Of a stretch of DNA of 64,000 nt, positions 12,194 through 24,533 are shown piece after piece. Numbering within the stretch: the stretch's first letter is position 1; the number at the start of each line of letters is the position of its first letter. Below the pieces are notes generated by a model. The model was not told where the DNA came from. It ran no database searches and saw only the letters and a list, made by a program, of their open reading frames with translations. Origin of the DNA: Clitopilus passeckerianus (lineage: Eukaryota; Basidiomycota; Agaricomycetes; Agaricales; Entolomataceae); NCBI GenBank assembly GCA_944990035.1, contig CALYLX010000032.1:124001-188000 (forward strand), given 5' to 3'. The translations under genes were made by a program, and so were the position numbers.

Positions 12194-14919
12194 ATGTCTG
12201 TTTCTCGTTCTGTGAGTTCTCTCTAGCTTTTCCTTTGCGTTGTGGCTGACAATTAATACTTCAGCTTCATCCTGTCCCCTCCTACTCCATCAAGCATATC
12301 CCATGCCAACGAAACAGTATCTGCTCTATCAAGTCCAATGTCGTGCAGCGCAATCTGGATGACTTCCATGTCCTCAAGTTCCTCATTCGTGGCGATAACG
12401 GCAGTGTATATTTGGCACGAGACATAAGGACAAGCAAGGAATACGCTTTGAAGGTTGTGCCGAAGGCTACCATTGATCCTACTACCGCAGCGAATGAAGG
12501 CCGTCTCCAAACACTCATCGCTACCAGAGAATGCTCATTCTTGCTGCCCGTCAAAGCTAGCTGGCATGATACTCGCAATTACTATATCATCACGGTAAAG
12601 ACCTATATTCCAGCCGCATCGTAGACTCTAACTAGATAGCTTTTAGGATTTTTTGCCAGGGGGCGATATGGCAAAAGAGTTATCTGAGTCGAGCTCCTTC
12701 GATGAGGATCGTTCTCGTTTCTATGGGGCTGAAATGGTCAGCCAATTATCCAGCCTATTCTCTGAACAAACACTGACACCCTCAAAGATCCTCATGGTCG
12801 AAGAGCTTCGAAAGGATCGTATCATCCACCGCGACATCAAACCTACCAATATCCTCATCAATGAACAAGGACACCTTCGCTTAACCGGCTTCGGATGCGC
12901 AAAGAAGTTCGATGCGCCAAAGGAATTCGAGGCTCTCGACTCTCTCACTTCTGCGCTCGTCTTCAATGTCGACCCCGACTGCGAATCTGGCGCCTTCTTC
13001 ACGGACATACCCAACCCTGAGTTCACAACCAACGAGATTTGTGGCACGCCACATTTCATGTCTCCGCAGAGGACGGCGGGAAAGGATTATGGAGATCAAG
13101 AGGACTTGTGGTCTGTCGGCGTGATACTGTATCTGATGATGACCGGACGGGTGTGTGCATCGAAGTCACGGTCTTTCACAATGTTTCGCTGACTTGGATC
13201 TTTGGACAGCTGCCTTTCGGGAACGATCACGAGAACCGTGCAGATATCACCCTCTGTGTGCTGCACAAACCGGTTGAATTCGAGGCCATGGATCTGGTTT
13301 CTGACAACGGGAGATCGCTTCTTATTGGGATGTTGACCAAGGACACTCGTACTCGCCTGTCAATGGAACAGATCAAGAATCATGCGTTTTTCAGTGGGTT
13401 GTAAGTACCTTTCTACTTGTCCTACCCGAACGCAAAGCTAAGCTCCGTGTGAAGTAATTGGGACAAGATCCAGAACCAAAAGTGCAAGGCTCCTTGGATT
13501 CCTTCCATTGCTCCCGTGCCTAATATTCCCTTGCCTGTATCTCCAATACTTCGCGGCGTTATGTACGAGGAATGGAATGACCCTCTACCTTCCCACAGGT
13601 ACACTTCACCAAAGATGGATGGACCTGGACCTGTCGCCACTCATGGCGCTTTTAAGATGATGGTGGCAAAGGTGTTCGGCATTGGAGGCGCGACAGAAAC
13701 GACCGTCTTCCAGGGAAGAGAAGGTGTCAAGGAAGAGAGAGGCGTTGTAGATGATGAGGACGAGGACTTCAACCACTTGCCAATACAAACCATCGACTGG
13801 TCAGACTTTCCCTTCGGATCTCATCCCTACGACCGTCGCATGTATCCCGAGGATGTTTTCTACGCTCTATACGAGGCTTCTTCCGAAGGAACCACCGAAC
13901 CTACGGCTGATCGTGCTCAAGAACCCACTCCCTCGGGACTACAAGAGGTTTCCGACGCTCAAGCAAGACTATCTCCTCTGCGCGGCCTCAGGCGCTCGCT
14001 CTCCCTTCAAGCTCTCTCGACCCACGTAACATGCATTACTCCTTCTCTGACCTGCATCTCCGTTCGCCCTGGCTCAATCGTCCCTTCGTCGTTTTATCAG
14101 CAACTGGCTGAGGCTGCTCAAATATCTCCAGACTCGAACGTTCAATGCATCGGTGATGCCGTAATTGGTGGCACTTGGCCTAGTAATGGGGGTTCGGAGG
14201 CTTCAAAAGATGCGAGTGTCTTTGAGGACAGCCGGAAGGAGAGCAACGAAGCATACGAGCTCGGCCTATTCTCATTCGAAACGGACCTGGGAAACCCCAC
14301 TTCATCCTTGACCAACGATGTGTTTAGCCACCCACGGCCTGCACCCTTACCATTCTCGACTCCTCCTCTTTCGCCAACACAGACTCTGGTGTCTCCTACG
14401 GACTCTCCAACGCCCACCCTTGTGGGAGGGTTCAGTCCGCCTTTGAGCCCTTCGCAATTTCTTGGTATCCCCAGCAGGAGAGTGCGCCGGGGGCCGAGCG
14501 ATCGGATGGATGAGAAGACATTTTTTGTTCAACACGCGGAGTACCGACTCAGACCTGAACATATACGTGCTCGGCGAGAGCTGGAGGCCGGGAAGGGAAA
14601 GAAGATCAACTTGGCTGCGGAAAGTATTCAAGGAGAGCCACCAGTGAAGCTAGATGCTGGATCTGGGGCGGAGAAATCGAAGAAGAAAGAGCATTGTTTG
14701 GCGCATGGGACGTTTTCCAGGACTGCCCTTCTCGCTACTCAGACACAAGTCACTGTTGTGGGTGATTTGGAAGTAAGGGAAGGGGAGGAGAGGAGGCGAT
14801 CTCTGGATTTGTTGAAGGTCGTGGACGAGGAGGAGAGGAAAAGAGAGGCTCTGTTGGTTTCCGAGGGTTTCGTTGAGCGTGTCTGGGGCCATCTTGGAAA
14901 GGTGTTTGGATCGTCTTGA
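12194..14919 (+). CDS. AGC-like protein kinase with GFG in place of DFG (possible pseudokinase)
   Basis: Serine/threonine kinase fold. Exons are 12194-12211, 12265-12594, 12647-12736, 12788-13150, 13210-13400 and 13455-14919, giving 2457 nt or 818 residues. The 51-nt segment 12737-12787 is read as an in-frame intron because it has GT...AG ends and an internal CTGAC. Removing it joins GAEM to ILMVEELRKDRIIHRD. Visible kinase elements are a degenerate Gly loop (IRGDNGSVYLA), the Lys in YALKVV, HRDIKPTN, SPQ in place of APE, and DLWSVGVILYLMMTGRLPF. The metal-binding Asp of DFG is Gly (LRLTGFGCAK). After the kinase core, NWDKIQNQKCKAPWIPSI resembles an AGC C-terminal extension. The last 440 or so residues are Ser/Pro/Thr-rich with no domain I recognise. 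The exact subfamily is not clear. Confidence 0.85.
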
Positions 14920-15347
14920 CAGGTCTTTGCGCTCTGGAGTGAAGCTTGTCTGCTTGATATTACTTCTGTGTCTCTTGGTTCCCATTTGTTCTGCTGCTTG
15001 CGTGGGGTCTTCGGTTTGCTTCCCATGATGGCATCGTATTCTGGCTTTGCTGCAGCTTCTATCTAGGCTTATCAACAACTTCAGGACATCAAGCATCGTA
15101 CCGGCTTCGCAAAGATACTGAACTGTTATATTACCATAGTGGAAGTTTATGTTACGGACGTAGTAATGTTTGACAGTAAATCACAAGGCATTTTTGGGTA
15201 CAAAGCGCAAGACATGGGGCCTGAGTGATCAAACCGTCGTAGCACACTCAAGCGGAAGTGCCGATGACCCGATACGTGTTGATCAAAGTCAGCAGGTACT
15301 CTCCAAGTGCACAGTGACTCCAAACGACTCAAGTTCGAGAAAAAAAT
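14920..15347. other. Spacer between kinase and tRNA gene
   Basis: About 430 nt after the kinase stop, probably its 3' untranslated region and the trailer of the tRNA gene. I see no gene. A minus-strand frame here is antisense to the end of the kinase. Confidence 0.5.
15340..15346 (-). terminator. RNA polymerase III terminator of tRNA-Ser
   Basis: A run of seven T on the minus strand starts one base after the tRNA 3' end, the normal stop signal for RNA polymerase III. Confidence 0.8.
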
Positions 15348-15443
15348 CGTCACCTGTGCGATTCGAACACACGCGCTCAAAGAGCAACCGCTAGATGCTA
15401 CTGGAATAGCAGGCGATCCCGTTAACCACTCCGGCAAAGTGAC
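15348..15443 (-). tRNA. tRNA-Ser(GCU) with a 14-nt intron
   Basis: The minus strand folds as a class II tRNA. The acceptor stem is GTCACTT (15443-15437) with AGGTGAC (15355-15349, one G-U pair). The D-arm is GCCGGAGTGGTTAACGG. The anticodon stem is ATCGC with GCGGT, and the anticodon is GCT at 15408-15410. The long variable arm is GCTC-TTT-GAGC. The T-arm is GTGTG-TTCGAAT-CGCAC, followed by a discriminator G. The anticodon stem only forms if 15393-15406 is removed as a canonical intron after position 37. The intron contains TAGC, which can pair with the anticodon region. The spliced length is 82 nt, normal for tRNA-Ser. GCU tRNA-Ser genes of other fungi also carry introns. Confidence 0.88.
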
Positions 15444-16000
15444 TTCGAGAACTTGAGAATGTCATGCGTCCATGTCCATCGGCAAGGGGGGTGGGCTGAT
15501 TGGATTCCCCTGGATTGCGCTCGACGTCGTTTCCCGCGATTCTCCACGGACACTCTTCATCGTCTCTTCAACTGCCTGCCATATATGTCAGAAAATATGA
15601 TACAGAGTTCTTGAAAGCTGGCGGATTACAATTCTCCCAAATAGCGCGATAGCTTTCAATGTAACGCGGCTTTGCTTCAACTTGCAATTGAAAACTAGCA
15701 CCAGCTTGAACCAAGAATGCTAGATATAGATGAGGGATATTGTATTCCTCTGTTCTACCCTCTCGCTGTTCTTCTACGAACTGAACAGTAGACGACGAAG
15801 ACGGACCCAAACTGTTGAATGGTTGTTCCGTCCGATCAGGTGCGGCTTCAAACACGGAGCATGTTCTCGCGTACGTGGGACTTCCTTGCCTCTAATACTC
15901 TGAATTCAATCGCATGCCCTTCGCCTTATAAATTCCTCTCATCAACCGCTACCATCTCATTTCTGACCCCCCGGGTGCATTGGCAGCCGTAAGAGCAACG
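15444..16000. other. Upstream region of the CoA-transferase gene
   Basis: About 560 nt between the tRNA and the CoA-transferase start. It holds an ATTGG/CCAAT-type element near 15500. A minus-strand frame at 15568-15855 has no recognisable domain and is probably chance. Confidence 0.45.
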
Positions 16001-18083
16001 ATGTTCACCCAGGTCTACAGAGCTAGCGTCATATCTGGGACAACCTCGTTCCGGGCCGCTGCAATCGCGTCGGTCGCAGCTAGGAGGGCGTATAGTACAC
16101 CAACAGATATACCACCGCCAATAAAGTCAAAGATATGGGATTCCGCTGAAGAGGCAGTGAAAGATATCAAATCCGGGCAGACTCTGTTGTGCGGAGGTAT
16201 GTTCGTTGATGCCTCCTTTGGTGATGGATTCACTCAAAACGCGACGTCTGAGCAGGGTTCGGGTTGGCTGGAATACCAGGTATATTCCACACACGACATG
16301 TGAACGACAAAGCTGACTTCAGATGAAGATACATTGCTGAAAGCATTGTCAAAGCGTTCAGACGTGACGGACCTTGTCGGTGTGTCCAATAACGCTGGTG
16401 CAGGCGATCATGGGTTAGGTCAGTTACTCCGGCTCAAGGGCATCTTTACCTAGGACGCTGATTATCTTTACAGGAAAGCTCCTCAATACCAACCAGCTGG
16501 GCAAGATTATTGCCTCATACCCGGGAGGGTGAGCAGCCCCAAACCTTCCTCATTTTACCCCGCATATACTCACTGTTACGCCAAAATATCAGAAACAAGA
16601 AATTTGAATCCTCCTTCCTTAATGGCGAAATCTCTCTTGAGCTAGTGCCTCAGGGAACCCTTGCAGAACGAATCCGTGCACATGCAGCCGGAATCCCAGC
16701 ATTCTATACCCCAACAGGTGCTTCGACTGCATATATGAAGGGTGAAATTCCACAGAGGTACAACCCCGGTGGAATGAAGAACGGTGTGGCGATTGACGGC
16801 GTGAAGAAGGAGTCCAAGGAGATAAATGGCCGGCTGTATGTCCTCGAGCCTTCGATTGCTGGAGACGTTGCGTTCGTCAGGGCATGGAAGGTCGATGAAG
16901 TTGGTAACTGTGTCTTCCGGTACGTTTTCTCGTCATCATTGCTCCTCTATGCATCTGACATGGTTTCCAAGATATGCATCCCAGAACTTCAGCACCCCCA
17001 TGGCTAAGAACGCTAAAGTCACCATCGTTGAGGTCCGTCCCTATCCTTCCTCTTACAATCAGGTATTCTGACACGACCAACAGGCAGAACACATCGTCCC
17101 AGCCGGCTCAATCTCTCCAAACGCAATCCACCTCCCGGGTATCTACGTCGACCGCATCGTCCCCGCCACCTCCGAGAAACAAATCGAAGTCGTCACCCTC
17201 GCCGCCGACCCCTCCTCCGACAGCCAACTCCCTCCCGAAAAGGCCAAGGCTCAAGCAATGAGACATCATATTGCCAAACGCGCAGCGAAGGAGATCAAGG
17301 ATGGTTTCTATGTGAATTTGGGGATTGGGATGCCGACCTTGGTCCCTGAGCATTTGGAGAAGGGTGTTAGGGTTTGGTTGCAGAGTGAGAATGGAATTCT
17401 GGGCATGGGACCGTACCCGACGAAGGAGCAGCTTGATGCGTAAGTGGTTCTGCTCGCATAGTTGTGAGAGTGGAAACTGATGGTTATGTGCGTTCTAGCG
17501 ATCTCATTAATGCAGGCAAGGAGACTGTCACTCTTCTTCCTGGTGCATCCGTTTTCGGTGGGTTACTTGGTTTCTTATCGCTGTCCTCTAGTTTATACAT
17601 TGATTCTTCTAGACTCTAGCGAATCGTTTGCTATGATTCGTGGCGGCCACATTGACGTTGCTATCCTCGGTGTATGTGTACCTTCTCCCCTAGCCCGAAA
17701 TCTTAGCTCACACATGACTCTTTCACTAGGCAATGGAAGTCTCCCAGGCCGGTGACATCGCCAACTTCATGATCCCAGGCAAGATGCTCAAAGGCATCGG
17801 CGGCGCAATGGACCTCGTCTCCAACCCGGACAAGACCAAAGTCATCGCAGTCCTGGAACACTGCGCCCGAGACGGCTCGCCAAAGATCCTGAAGGAGTGT
17901 GCGCTTCCGCTCACCGGCGCAAGGACCGTCAGCACCATTATTACAGAGCTCGCTGTATTTGATGTGGATAGGAAGAATGGAGAGTTGACGTTGATTGATT
18001 TGGCGAAGGGTGTTACCGTTGATGAGGTTAGGGCGAAGACGGGAGCTGATTTCAAGGTTAGGGAACACCTTGGATCTTGGTAG
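16001..18083 (+). CDS. Succinyl-CoA:3-oxoacid CoA-transferase, mitochondrial
   Basis: Transfers CoA from succinyl-CoA to acetoacetate in mitochondria, for ketone-body and acetoacetate use. Ten exons (16001-16196, 16256-16279, 16323-16418, 16474-16528, 16593-16919, 16972-17032, 17084-17439, 17499-17557, 17613-17671, 17730-18083) give 1587 nt or 528 residues, the usual length. The N-terminus ([27 protein letters not shown]) looks like a mitochondrial presequence. The alpha-type half carries [19 protein letters not shown] and [16 protein letters not shown]. The beta-type half carries [18 protein letters not shown] and [12 protein letters not shown], with the Glu that forms the glutamyl-CoA intermediate. 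The ATG at 16001 is the first start in frame. Exon 2 is only 24 nt and encodes most of the GFGLAGIP loop. Confidence 0.95.
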
Positions 18084-18344
18084 GAGAGCGTGTATGGGTG
18101 TAAGAGAGTTATCGTACCTATAAGCAGGACTGTACATAGTAGCATCAAGAATAAAAAGCAATTCAATATTCTCCATTTCAGAAGCGTTCTCGTTCGTCCT
18201 CCAGGGTAACGGTCTCAGCAACTCTGAAAGACTGCAATAAAGATTCGATATCAGTTGTGCTGTTGTGTGTTCTCAGCCAGAGTCATTATTCGGTGGTATT
18301 ATATCGATCCAATAAGTTCTGCGCTATATGGTTCATGTACGCTC

Positions 18345-21300
18345 CTACCTCGCTCCCATGCTAACCACAAATGTACTTCTTCCGCCTCTTGGTAGCACTA
18401 GCACCCTCTCAGCACCGTGAATCTGATAGGTTTCGATGCTTGGGATGGCCATACTGCCCATCGTTACCTCCCCTACAATTGGTAATGGTGACACCATAAC
18501 CTTTGGTAGCGCGAGTTCTCCGTGATGTAGCGCAATGAGGGTGACCGGAATAGTGTATGTTTCTCCGTCCTATATTCGTAGGAATATTAGATGAGTTTGA
18601 GAAGGGGCAAATGTAAAATTAGCTCACCCTGGCTTCAAAATCTCCTTTCTTTGGGCCGCTCACAAGCCAATCCCTTACAAGTTCTTCGACATCATACCTG
18701 AGCTTGTACCAAACATCCCGGTCCCCGCCCACCGATCCCCAGTGGAAAGATGTATGAATTGTAAGTAATGCAGAGATTGGTTGCCCTGCATACAAGGGCA
18801 GCGCCTCGGTGTCAGAGTCGTCGATTTCACTGAACGGAGTTGCCAGTATCTTGATTGAGGCAGCTGCGACGATCTGCAGTGATTCCTGGGTAAGCTAGTG
18901 GAAGCTAAAGCAAAGTTTCAATTCTTACATTCATGAAAGGAATGTCCACTGGGATCTTGATTTCACGCCAAGTGCCTTCCGAGGCTGGAGGATGCGTATG
19001 TTCTGCAAGAACCTTGGCAAATAGTTGGGAACTGAATCTGACAAACTACATGTTATCACGAACCTCCTTAGCCTTGACGATTAGGTCTTTCACAGTTGGA
19101 TCTTCCTCTTCGTAGGGCTTGTTGGGGACCTTCAATTGCCCGGTGATACCGTATAGCTCGACCCAACTTGCATCTGATTCAAGAGCCTCTATAAGCTTGT
19201 TGAGGGCTTTGACGCGATGATGGTGTGTAGATCCGGGAAATTGGTTGGTCACATCGGAAACTGTCTTTTCAACGAGAGATTCCACCTCTACGAGAACATT
19301 AATCGTTGTCACAACCCAAAAAAAAGTGTGTAACAGACCTTCCCGGAGAATACGGTATTTGATCGTCAAATATAGTGGTTCACGGACCGGGCCATGGGTA
19401 GAATTAATGCAGAACACAAAGTTGGCTGATTGAGAAGGTGTCACTGTCTACGTAAAGGTCATCGTGTGTGGCTTTACACCAACAAATAATTCAACTCACG
19501 ATAGACTGTCGATGCTTAGGTCGGCAGGAGACAACAGAAACACCGTCAAGCCCATTTTCTGGGGTGTTCAACTCGGCACTGCTTATTCGTACGTGTTGAT
19601 GTGTTGTAGAAGAGACAGTAAACTTCGAGAACAGCCTGTCGAGGAATCAATTCATGGATAAGTTGTTATGATGAGAGTGTCAACAAACCTTTGTCCACGG
19701 AAGAAATCTTCGACATTAACTGCTATTGGCAGTGTCGTCAGTACCACTTTCGTTGTTCTGAAATGTCGAGTGATGGAAGATTCAGCCGTTGTGGTATATT
19801 CCACCTCCGTCACGATTTTCTTTCCTGTATATAAGCAAGAGCATATGATTGACCATCGGCAGGCTTACCATCGCCTGGAATGCCGAGGTGTCCGAGTGTG
19901 GAATCATCAGAGAAACGACAGTATCAGGATGGACATCTTTGAGGATGATGCGACCGTCATCCAGTTCTGGGGGATTGGCCCGTTGCTTATCTGGGAGGTG
20001 TATGCTATGAACAAACAGCAGCCCCTCCATCGAGGAATGGTCGCACCTTCGCTGTAATATGCCTGATCTGCCCGAAACTTGACCCCGGAAGATGTGACCT
20101 TCAGTAATGCTTGTGCAATATCATTTCTCCCCGAGGACAGTTCGACATGTAGGGTAGAAGGTTCGCCAAGTTCGACTTTGTGGGAGAAGCGAGCGATTAG
20201 TTGTTGAACTATAACGGCGTGAAGAATAGCGACATACCACTGGTAGGCTGACTGAGCTGCACGTCAAGGGCAAGCAGATCCTTCGGGATGCGAACCAAGC
20301 TATACTTTTCCCTTGACGTGGACGGTGTTTTGCTCGCCTTCCGATGGGACCACTGCAGAACCAGTTTGGCCAAGCGAATCTCGCTACTGTCAAGGATGTA
20401 GGTGCCTGCTGAGGTAGCCTGGATAGCAGAGCAATCAGAGTGTGGTCAATTGAGAGGAAACGGAAAGGGTCAGACCGTGCAAAACATCTTGATATCTGTT
20501 TTCCCCGGAGGTAACTCCTGACCCGGTGCGGAGAAAGTACATTGTTCATTATCTCTACCAGCGAGGGTGACTGATAGATCGTCGGTGCTAAGTGTCTGGT
20601 ATTCGTTAGAATCGAACAATACGTCTGACTCTACGTACTCACACAAGGTAGGTGGTTGCGTATCGTCACATCCAGATAGCACCCGTCCCGATCACCGGCC
20701 AACTCTGCTTCTTGAGATACCTGAATTGAGATTGCTGGGTGCTCGGGGTGCACCAGATCTACGTGAAGCATTCAGTAAACGACCCAAGCAAAAACCGCTC
20801 TAAAACTTTACCAGAGTCAAGTTCCTTAGCTGCATCACTAAGCTCCTTCACGAGCCTATTAACATACGCGACCTTATCGTCGTCGTGAATGAGCAACTCT
20901 GCACCTTCGCTTTCGACGTACGCCTTCAAGAAGGACAGTAGAATATGTATCCACTCCGTGTCCTTCGGCTTCTGGGACGATTCATGGGTGTCAAGTGCCC
21001 GTGAAAGCATGTAATATTCGAGAGATGTCCACATGTGAGGCGCATAGTGAGCAGGAAGGGACGAATAGGTCGAAAGTGACGAATCCAGTTCTCCTCGATG
21101 CCTGTTATTTAATTAGCATATAGCATGTATATCCACGAATTGGGCAAGGATGAGGATATATGCTTACACGTCTAAAGCTGCAAGACTACCGTGAAGTTTC
21201 AGCGCGAACTTCTTTCTCCCCGATTTTGTGTACATCGCGATAGCGCGATTCGTTGTATGCGTGTACAACTCGAAGAACTCATCGGCGCTCTCTATGGCTG

Positions 21301-22900
21301 ATTGGATAGCTTGACTGCTGATGTCGGACTTCGCGAGGTTGTTTGGTCGTGGGGTGCGGTCTAGTGAAGTAAAGGGTGGCTTGAGAGGGAGATGGCCAAC
21401 ATCAACTCCAATCGCGTCTAGCTGTAGAATATATGGGCATTTGGTTTAGAGGCAAGATATAGGTAGAGGGAAAATGCTTACCTGGTGTCGGGCCAACTCT
21501 AGAAGCTCTCCCTTGGCAGCATTGAATGCGTTCAGTTTAGGCCCGGATATCTCAAAGTCTGCGGACCAGTGATCACAGTACTCGACAACGCTTAGAGCAG
21601 AGGAATATGTCCATGATTCTATGAAGAAAGGCGACAAAGTACCCTGAGATTTAGAGTTATCAGTCACAAGTGCCGAATGCAACTAGGGAAACGGGATACT
21701 CACCTCGACATCTCGCAGACGCCTCCCGAAACCACTGAGAAACCCTTCCGTTTTCCTGCATATATCACTGAACCGTCCCCTCTTCGCAAGTATCTCACAC
21801 TGGCGCGCGTGGATGTATATTCGGAAGTCAAATACGGAGATAGTATTTGCAAGTATGAGCTGACGGTAGGGTTTCTTGAGGATAGACAGGAGTGGCGCCG
21901 AATCATCGCCTTTGCTGGGGTTTATCAGAGGTCCGAACCACGACATATTGCGTTCGTTCAGAACAGAGAAGAAAGCCCTCTCTAGTTCCTCGTATTGCAC
22001 GTATGCATCTTCGAAAAGGTTCACACCTTCGTACGAGTTTGCAAGTGTTTCCTGGGTTGGGAATGAGATTTCGTTTCGTGCTAGGTGGCTCTTGACGTAC
22101 CTTAAGGATGAAGAATGTGCAAAAGTTCCAGCCTGGCATTTGTCGTTGACTCTCAGACCGTTTGATCTCTTCCTCTCGCTGTATGACAGCTTGGTCGAAT
22201 GCAAGTAGGATTCCATCCTTCATCTTATTGATGAGCTCTCCCCAGATAGTCGGTGCGTCATTCTCAGATGTCCATGCTACCTGAAGGCACCTACAAGGGC
22301 ATTTTCAGATCCTATTCAATCAGACGAGAGCCCTAACGTACCGTTCCTTCTTCTCCGTATTGAAGTCAGCCTTAATCTTCTCAAACACAGAGTTGAACTT
22401 GAAAAGCGTCGAGTTCTGGGCCTTGAGGTCTGGCCTGACGATGTGCAGTATCAGCCATTCTTGATTCCGTTTTGCAACAATTGCAGAGTGCCAGTCTTTA
22501 ATCTGTTTCTTGATCGTGGTCCTATACCCTTCGGCATCATTGTTCTATACATAGGCTTCATATACGGGTAATGAAATCATAAGAAAAACCAACGCACTGC
22601 ACAGACCACAATGTAGATATTCATAAGAGGCTTCTTCAGAAGAGTTATTGGTATCTGCGAATGCTCATCTCGTATGTTATCAAGAGGAACGAGAGAAACA
22701 TCGAGCTCCTGGATCGTCCTTAACGTCGTTCGGCTGGGTGGTTTCCAATGGACATTTCTCAGAGGAAGTTGCTGCTTTATCGCTGCCTGTACTTGCTGCC
22801 ATTTCTGAGAGCCCAATATTGGCTGAGGTGCAGCATAAGATACAAGAACACGGTGGCCCTGCTGGCTGGATACTGAGCCAGCCTGCGAGATGGCAGCCAT
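18345..22900 (-). CDS. TRS130: TRAPP II complex subunit TRS130/TRAPPC10
   Basis: Large subunit of TRAPP II, the Golgi tether and guanine-nucleotide exchange complex for Rab11/Ypt31-type GTPases. The N-terminus has VLVSYAAPQPILGSQKWQQV, LPLRNVHWKPPSRTT and PITLLKKPLMNIYIVVC, typical of Trs130/TRAPPC10. These are followed by DWHSAIVAKRNQEWLILHIV, IKADFNTEKKERCLQVAW and WGELINKMKDGILLAFDQAV. The C-terminal half is beta-rich (LFVHSIHLPDKQRANPPELD, DTVVSLMIPHSDTSAFQAM). The last exon reads GETYTIPVTLIALHHGELAL to FVVSMGAR, stop at 18345-18347. The coding region is split into well over ten exons, so I give only its ends. The ATG at 22898-22900 begins MAAISQAGSVSSQQGHR. The start lies 102 nt from the divergent RRP3 start. 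Confidence 0.88.
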
Positions 22901-23002
22901 AAGCAGGTCAGGAAGACGAGGCGGTGGCGGTGCAACAGGCCCAGCCAGAAATGATCGCAGATTTCTGAAAAAGTTTGGTCTTCGTCTTCATCCGCACCAA
23001 AC
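22901..23002. promoter_or_regulatory. Short bidirectional promoter, TRS130 / RRP3
   Basis: Only 102 nt separate the two divergent start codons, so transcription of both genes must be driven from this segment or from within the first exons. No TATA box is visible. Confidence 0.6.
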
Positions 23003-24505
23003 ATGCCTGGCCCAGAAGAAGCTACAACATCGACAGCGGTGACAAGTTTCAAAGAGCTTGGTCTTATCAAACCCTTGCTTGAAGCTATCGAGCAAGTTGG
23101 CTTCAAAAAACCCACTGAAATTCAAGCAGAAGCTTTACCTCCTGCTCTCGAAGGAAGGGACATAATCGGAGTAGCTTCAACGGGCTCAGGGAAAACTGCA
23201 GCATTTGCGTTGCCGATTCTGCAAAAACTATGGGAGGAACCAAAAGGCCTTTTTGCATGTGTGCTTGCTCCCACTCGTGAACTGGCATACCAGATCTCAC
23301 AACAATTCGAGGCTTTGGGGTCTGCTATGGGTGCTAGATGTGCGGTTATTGTTGGAGGAATGGATATGCCTACGCAGGCTATTGCACTGGCGAAGAGGCC
23401 ACATGTGGTCGTTGCTACTCCTGGAAGGTTGATGGACCACCTCGAGCATACCAAAGGGTTCAGCCTGCGAGGCCTCAAGTTTTTGGTACGTTTCAGGAGT
23501 TCATTATCTATGAAAAGTTTGCTTATGCTGCAGTACAGGTCTTGGATGAAGCTGACCGTTTACTAGATATGGACGACTTCCCAAGTATAGACAAAATCCT
23601 CAAAGTGATACCTAAAGAACGAACCACCTACTTATTCTCCGCGACAATGACCAGCAAAGTTGCAAAACTACAACGTGCTAGTTTGTCAAACCCCGTTCGA
23701 GTTGAAGTGAACACAAAGTATGTCTCTCATGATTTCTTCTCGTCTGTGTTTCTCACTCTGATTTCCTCACAGATACCAGACCGTCTCAACACTAATGCAA
23801 TACTACCTCCTGATGCCCCTCAAGGACAAAGACGCCTACCTCGTGTACCTGGTCAACTCTCAAGCCCAAAACTCAATAATAATCTTCACAAGAACCGTGA
23901 ACGACGCCTCTCGGTTCGTCTCCATCCATCATCATTATCCAAAAAAGTACCTCCTGACCTGTCCACCTAGGCTAGCCATAATCCTACGAACGCTAGGATT
24001 CCTCGCAGTTCCACTTCACGGCCGTTTAACCCAAAGCCAACGTCTCGGTGCGCTCGCCAAGTTCAAATCCGGGGGCCGCAAAATCCTGGTAGCCACAGAC
24101 GTCGCCAGTCGTGGTCTCGACATCCCCTCCGTGGACCTCGTCATCAACTTCGACGTCCCGACCAACTCAAAAGACTACATCCACCGCGTGGGCCGCACTG
24201 CGCGTGCTGGAAGGGCAGGAAAAGCTGTGACGATGGTCACTCAGTACGACATTGAGCTGATCCAGAGAATCGAGAAGGTTCTAGAGAAGAAAATGGAGCT
24301 CTGGCCGACAGATGCGGAGGAGATTGCGTTGCTCAAGGAAAGGGTCGGTGAGGCGGGAAGAATAGCGGCAAGTGAGATGAGGGAGCAGAATATGAAGGGT
24401 GGACATGGCAGTAAGAAGAGGGGGAAAGACGATAGGGATCGGGATGATGATGAGGTCGAGGCTGGGATGCCGAGTCTTGGGAAGAAGGCGAAGCGTAGGC
24501 GATGA
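23003..24505 (+). CDS. RRP3: ATP-dependent RNA helicase RRP3 (DDX47)
   Basis: DEAD-box helicase of the nucleolus needed for 18S rRNA maturation. Exons 23003-23485, 23539-23717, 23773-23913 and 23971-24505 sum to 1338 nt, or 445 residues. The motifs appear in order: SFKELGL with [11 protein letters not shown] (Q motif), ASTGSGKT (I), PTRELAYQ (Ia), TPGRLMDHL (Ib), [12 protein letters not shown] (II), [10 protein letters not shown] (III), [15 protein letters not shown] (IV), [20 protein letters not shown] (V) and [10 protein letters not shown] (VI). The C-terminus is the basic, Asp-rich tail usual for the family ([24 protein letters not shown]). The overall sequence matches Rrp3/DDX47 more closely than other DEAD-box groups. 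Its stop is 28 nt from the stop of the convergent oxygenase gene. Confidence 0.95.
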
Positions 24506-24533
24506 GTTGTATTACCTCGACTTGCTAGTTCGA

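Noticed and set aside
15568..15855. Minus-strand 95-residue frame near the CoA-transferase promoter
   Set aside because: No domain, no conserved splice partners; could be real but I cannot support it.
22577..23300. Minus-strand frames across the RRP3 start
   Set aside because: Shadow frames of the helicase. The real TRS130 start is at 22900.
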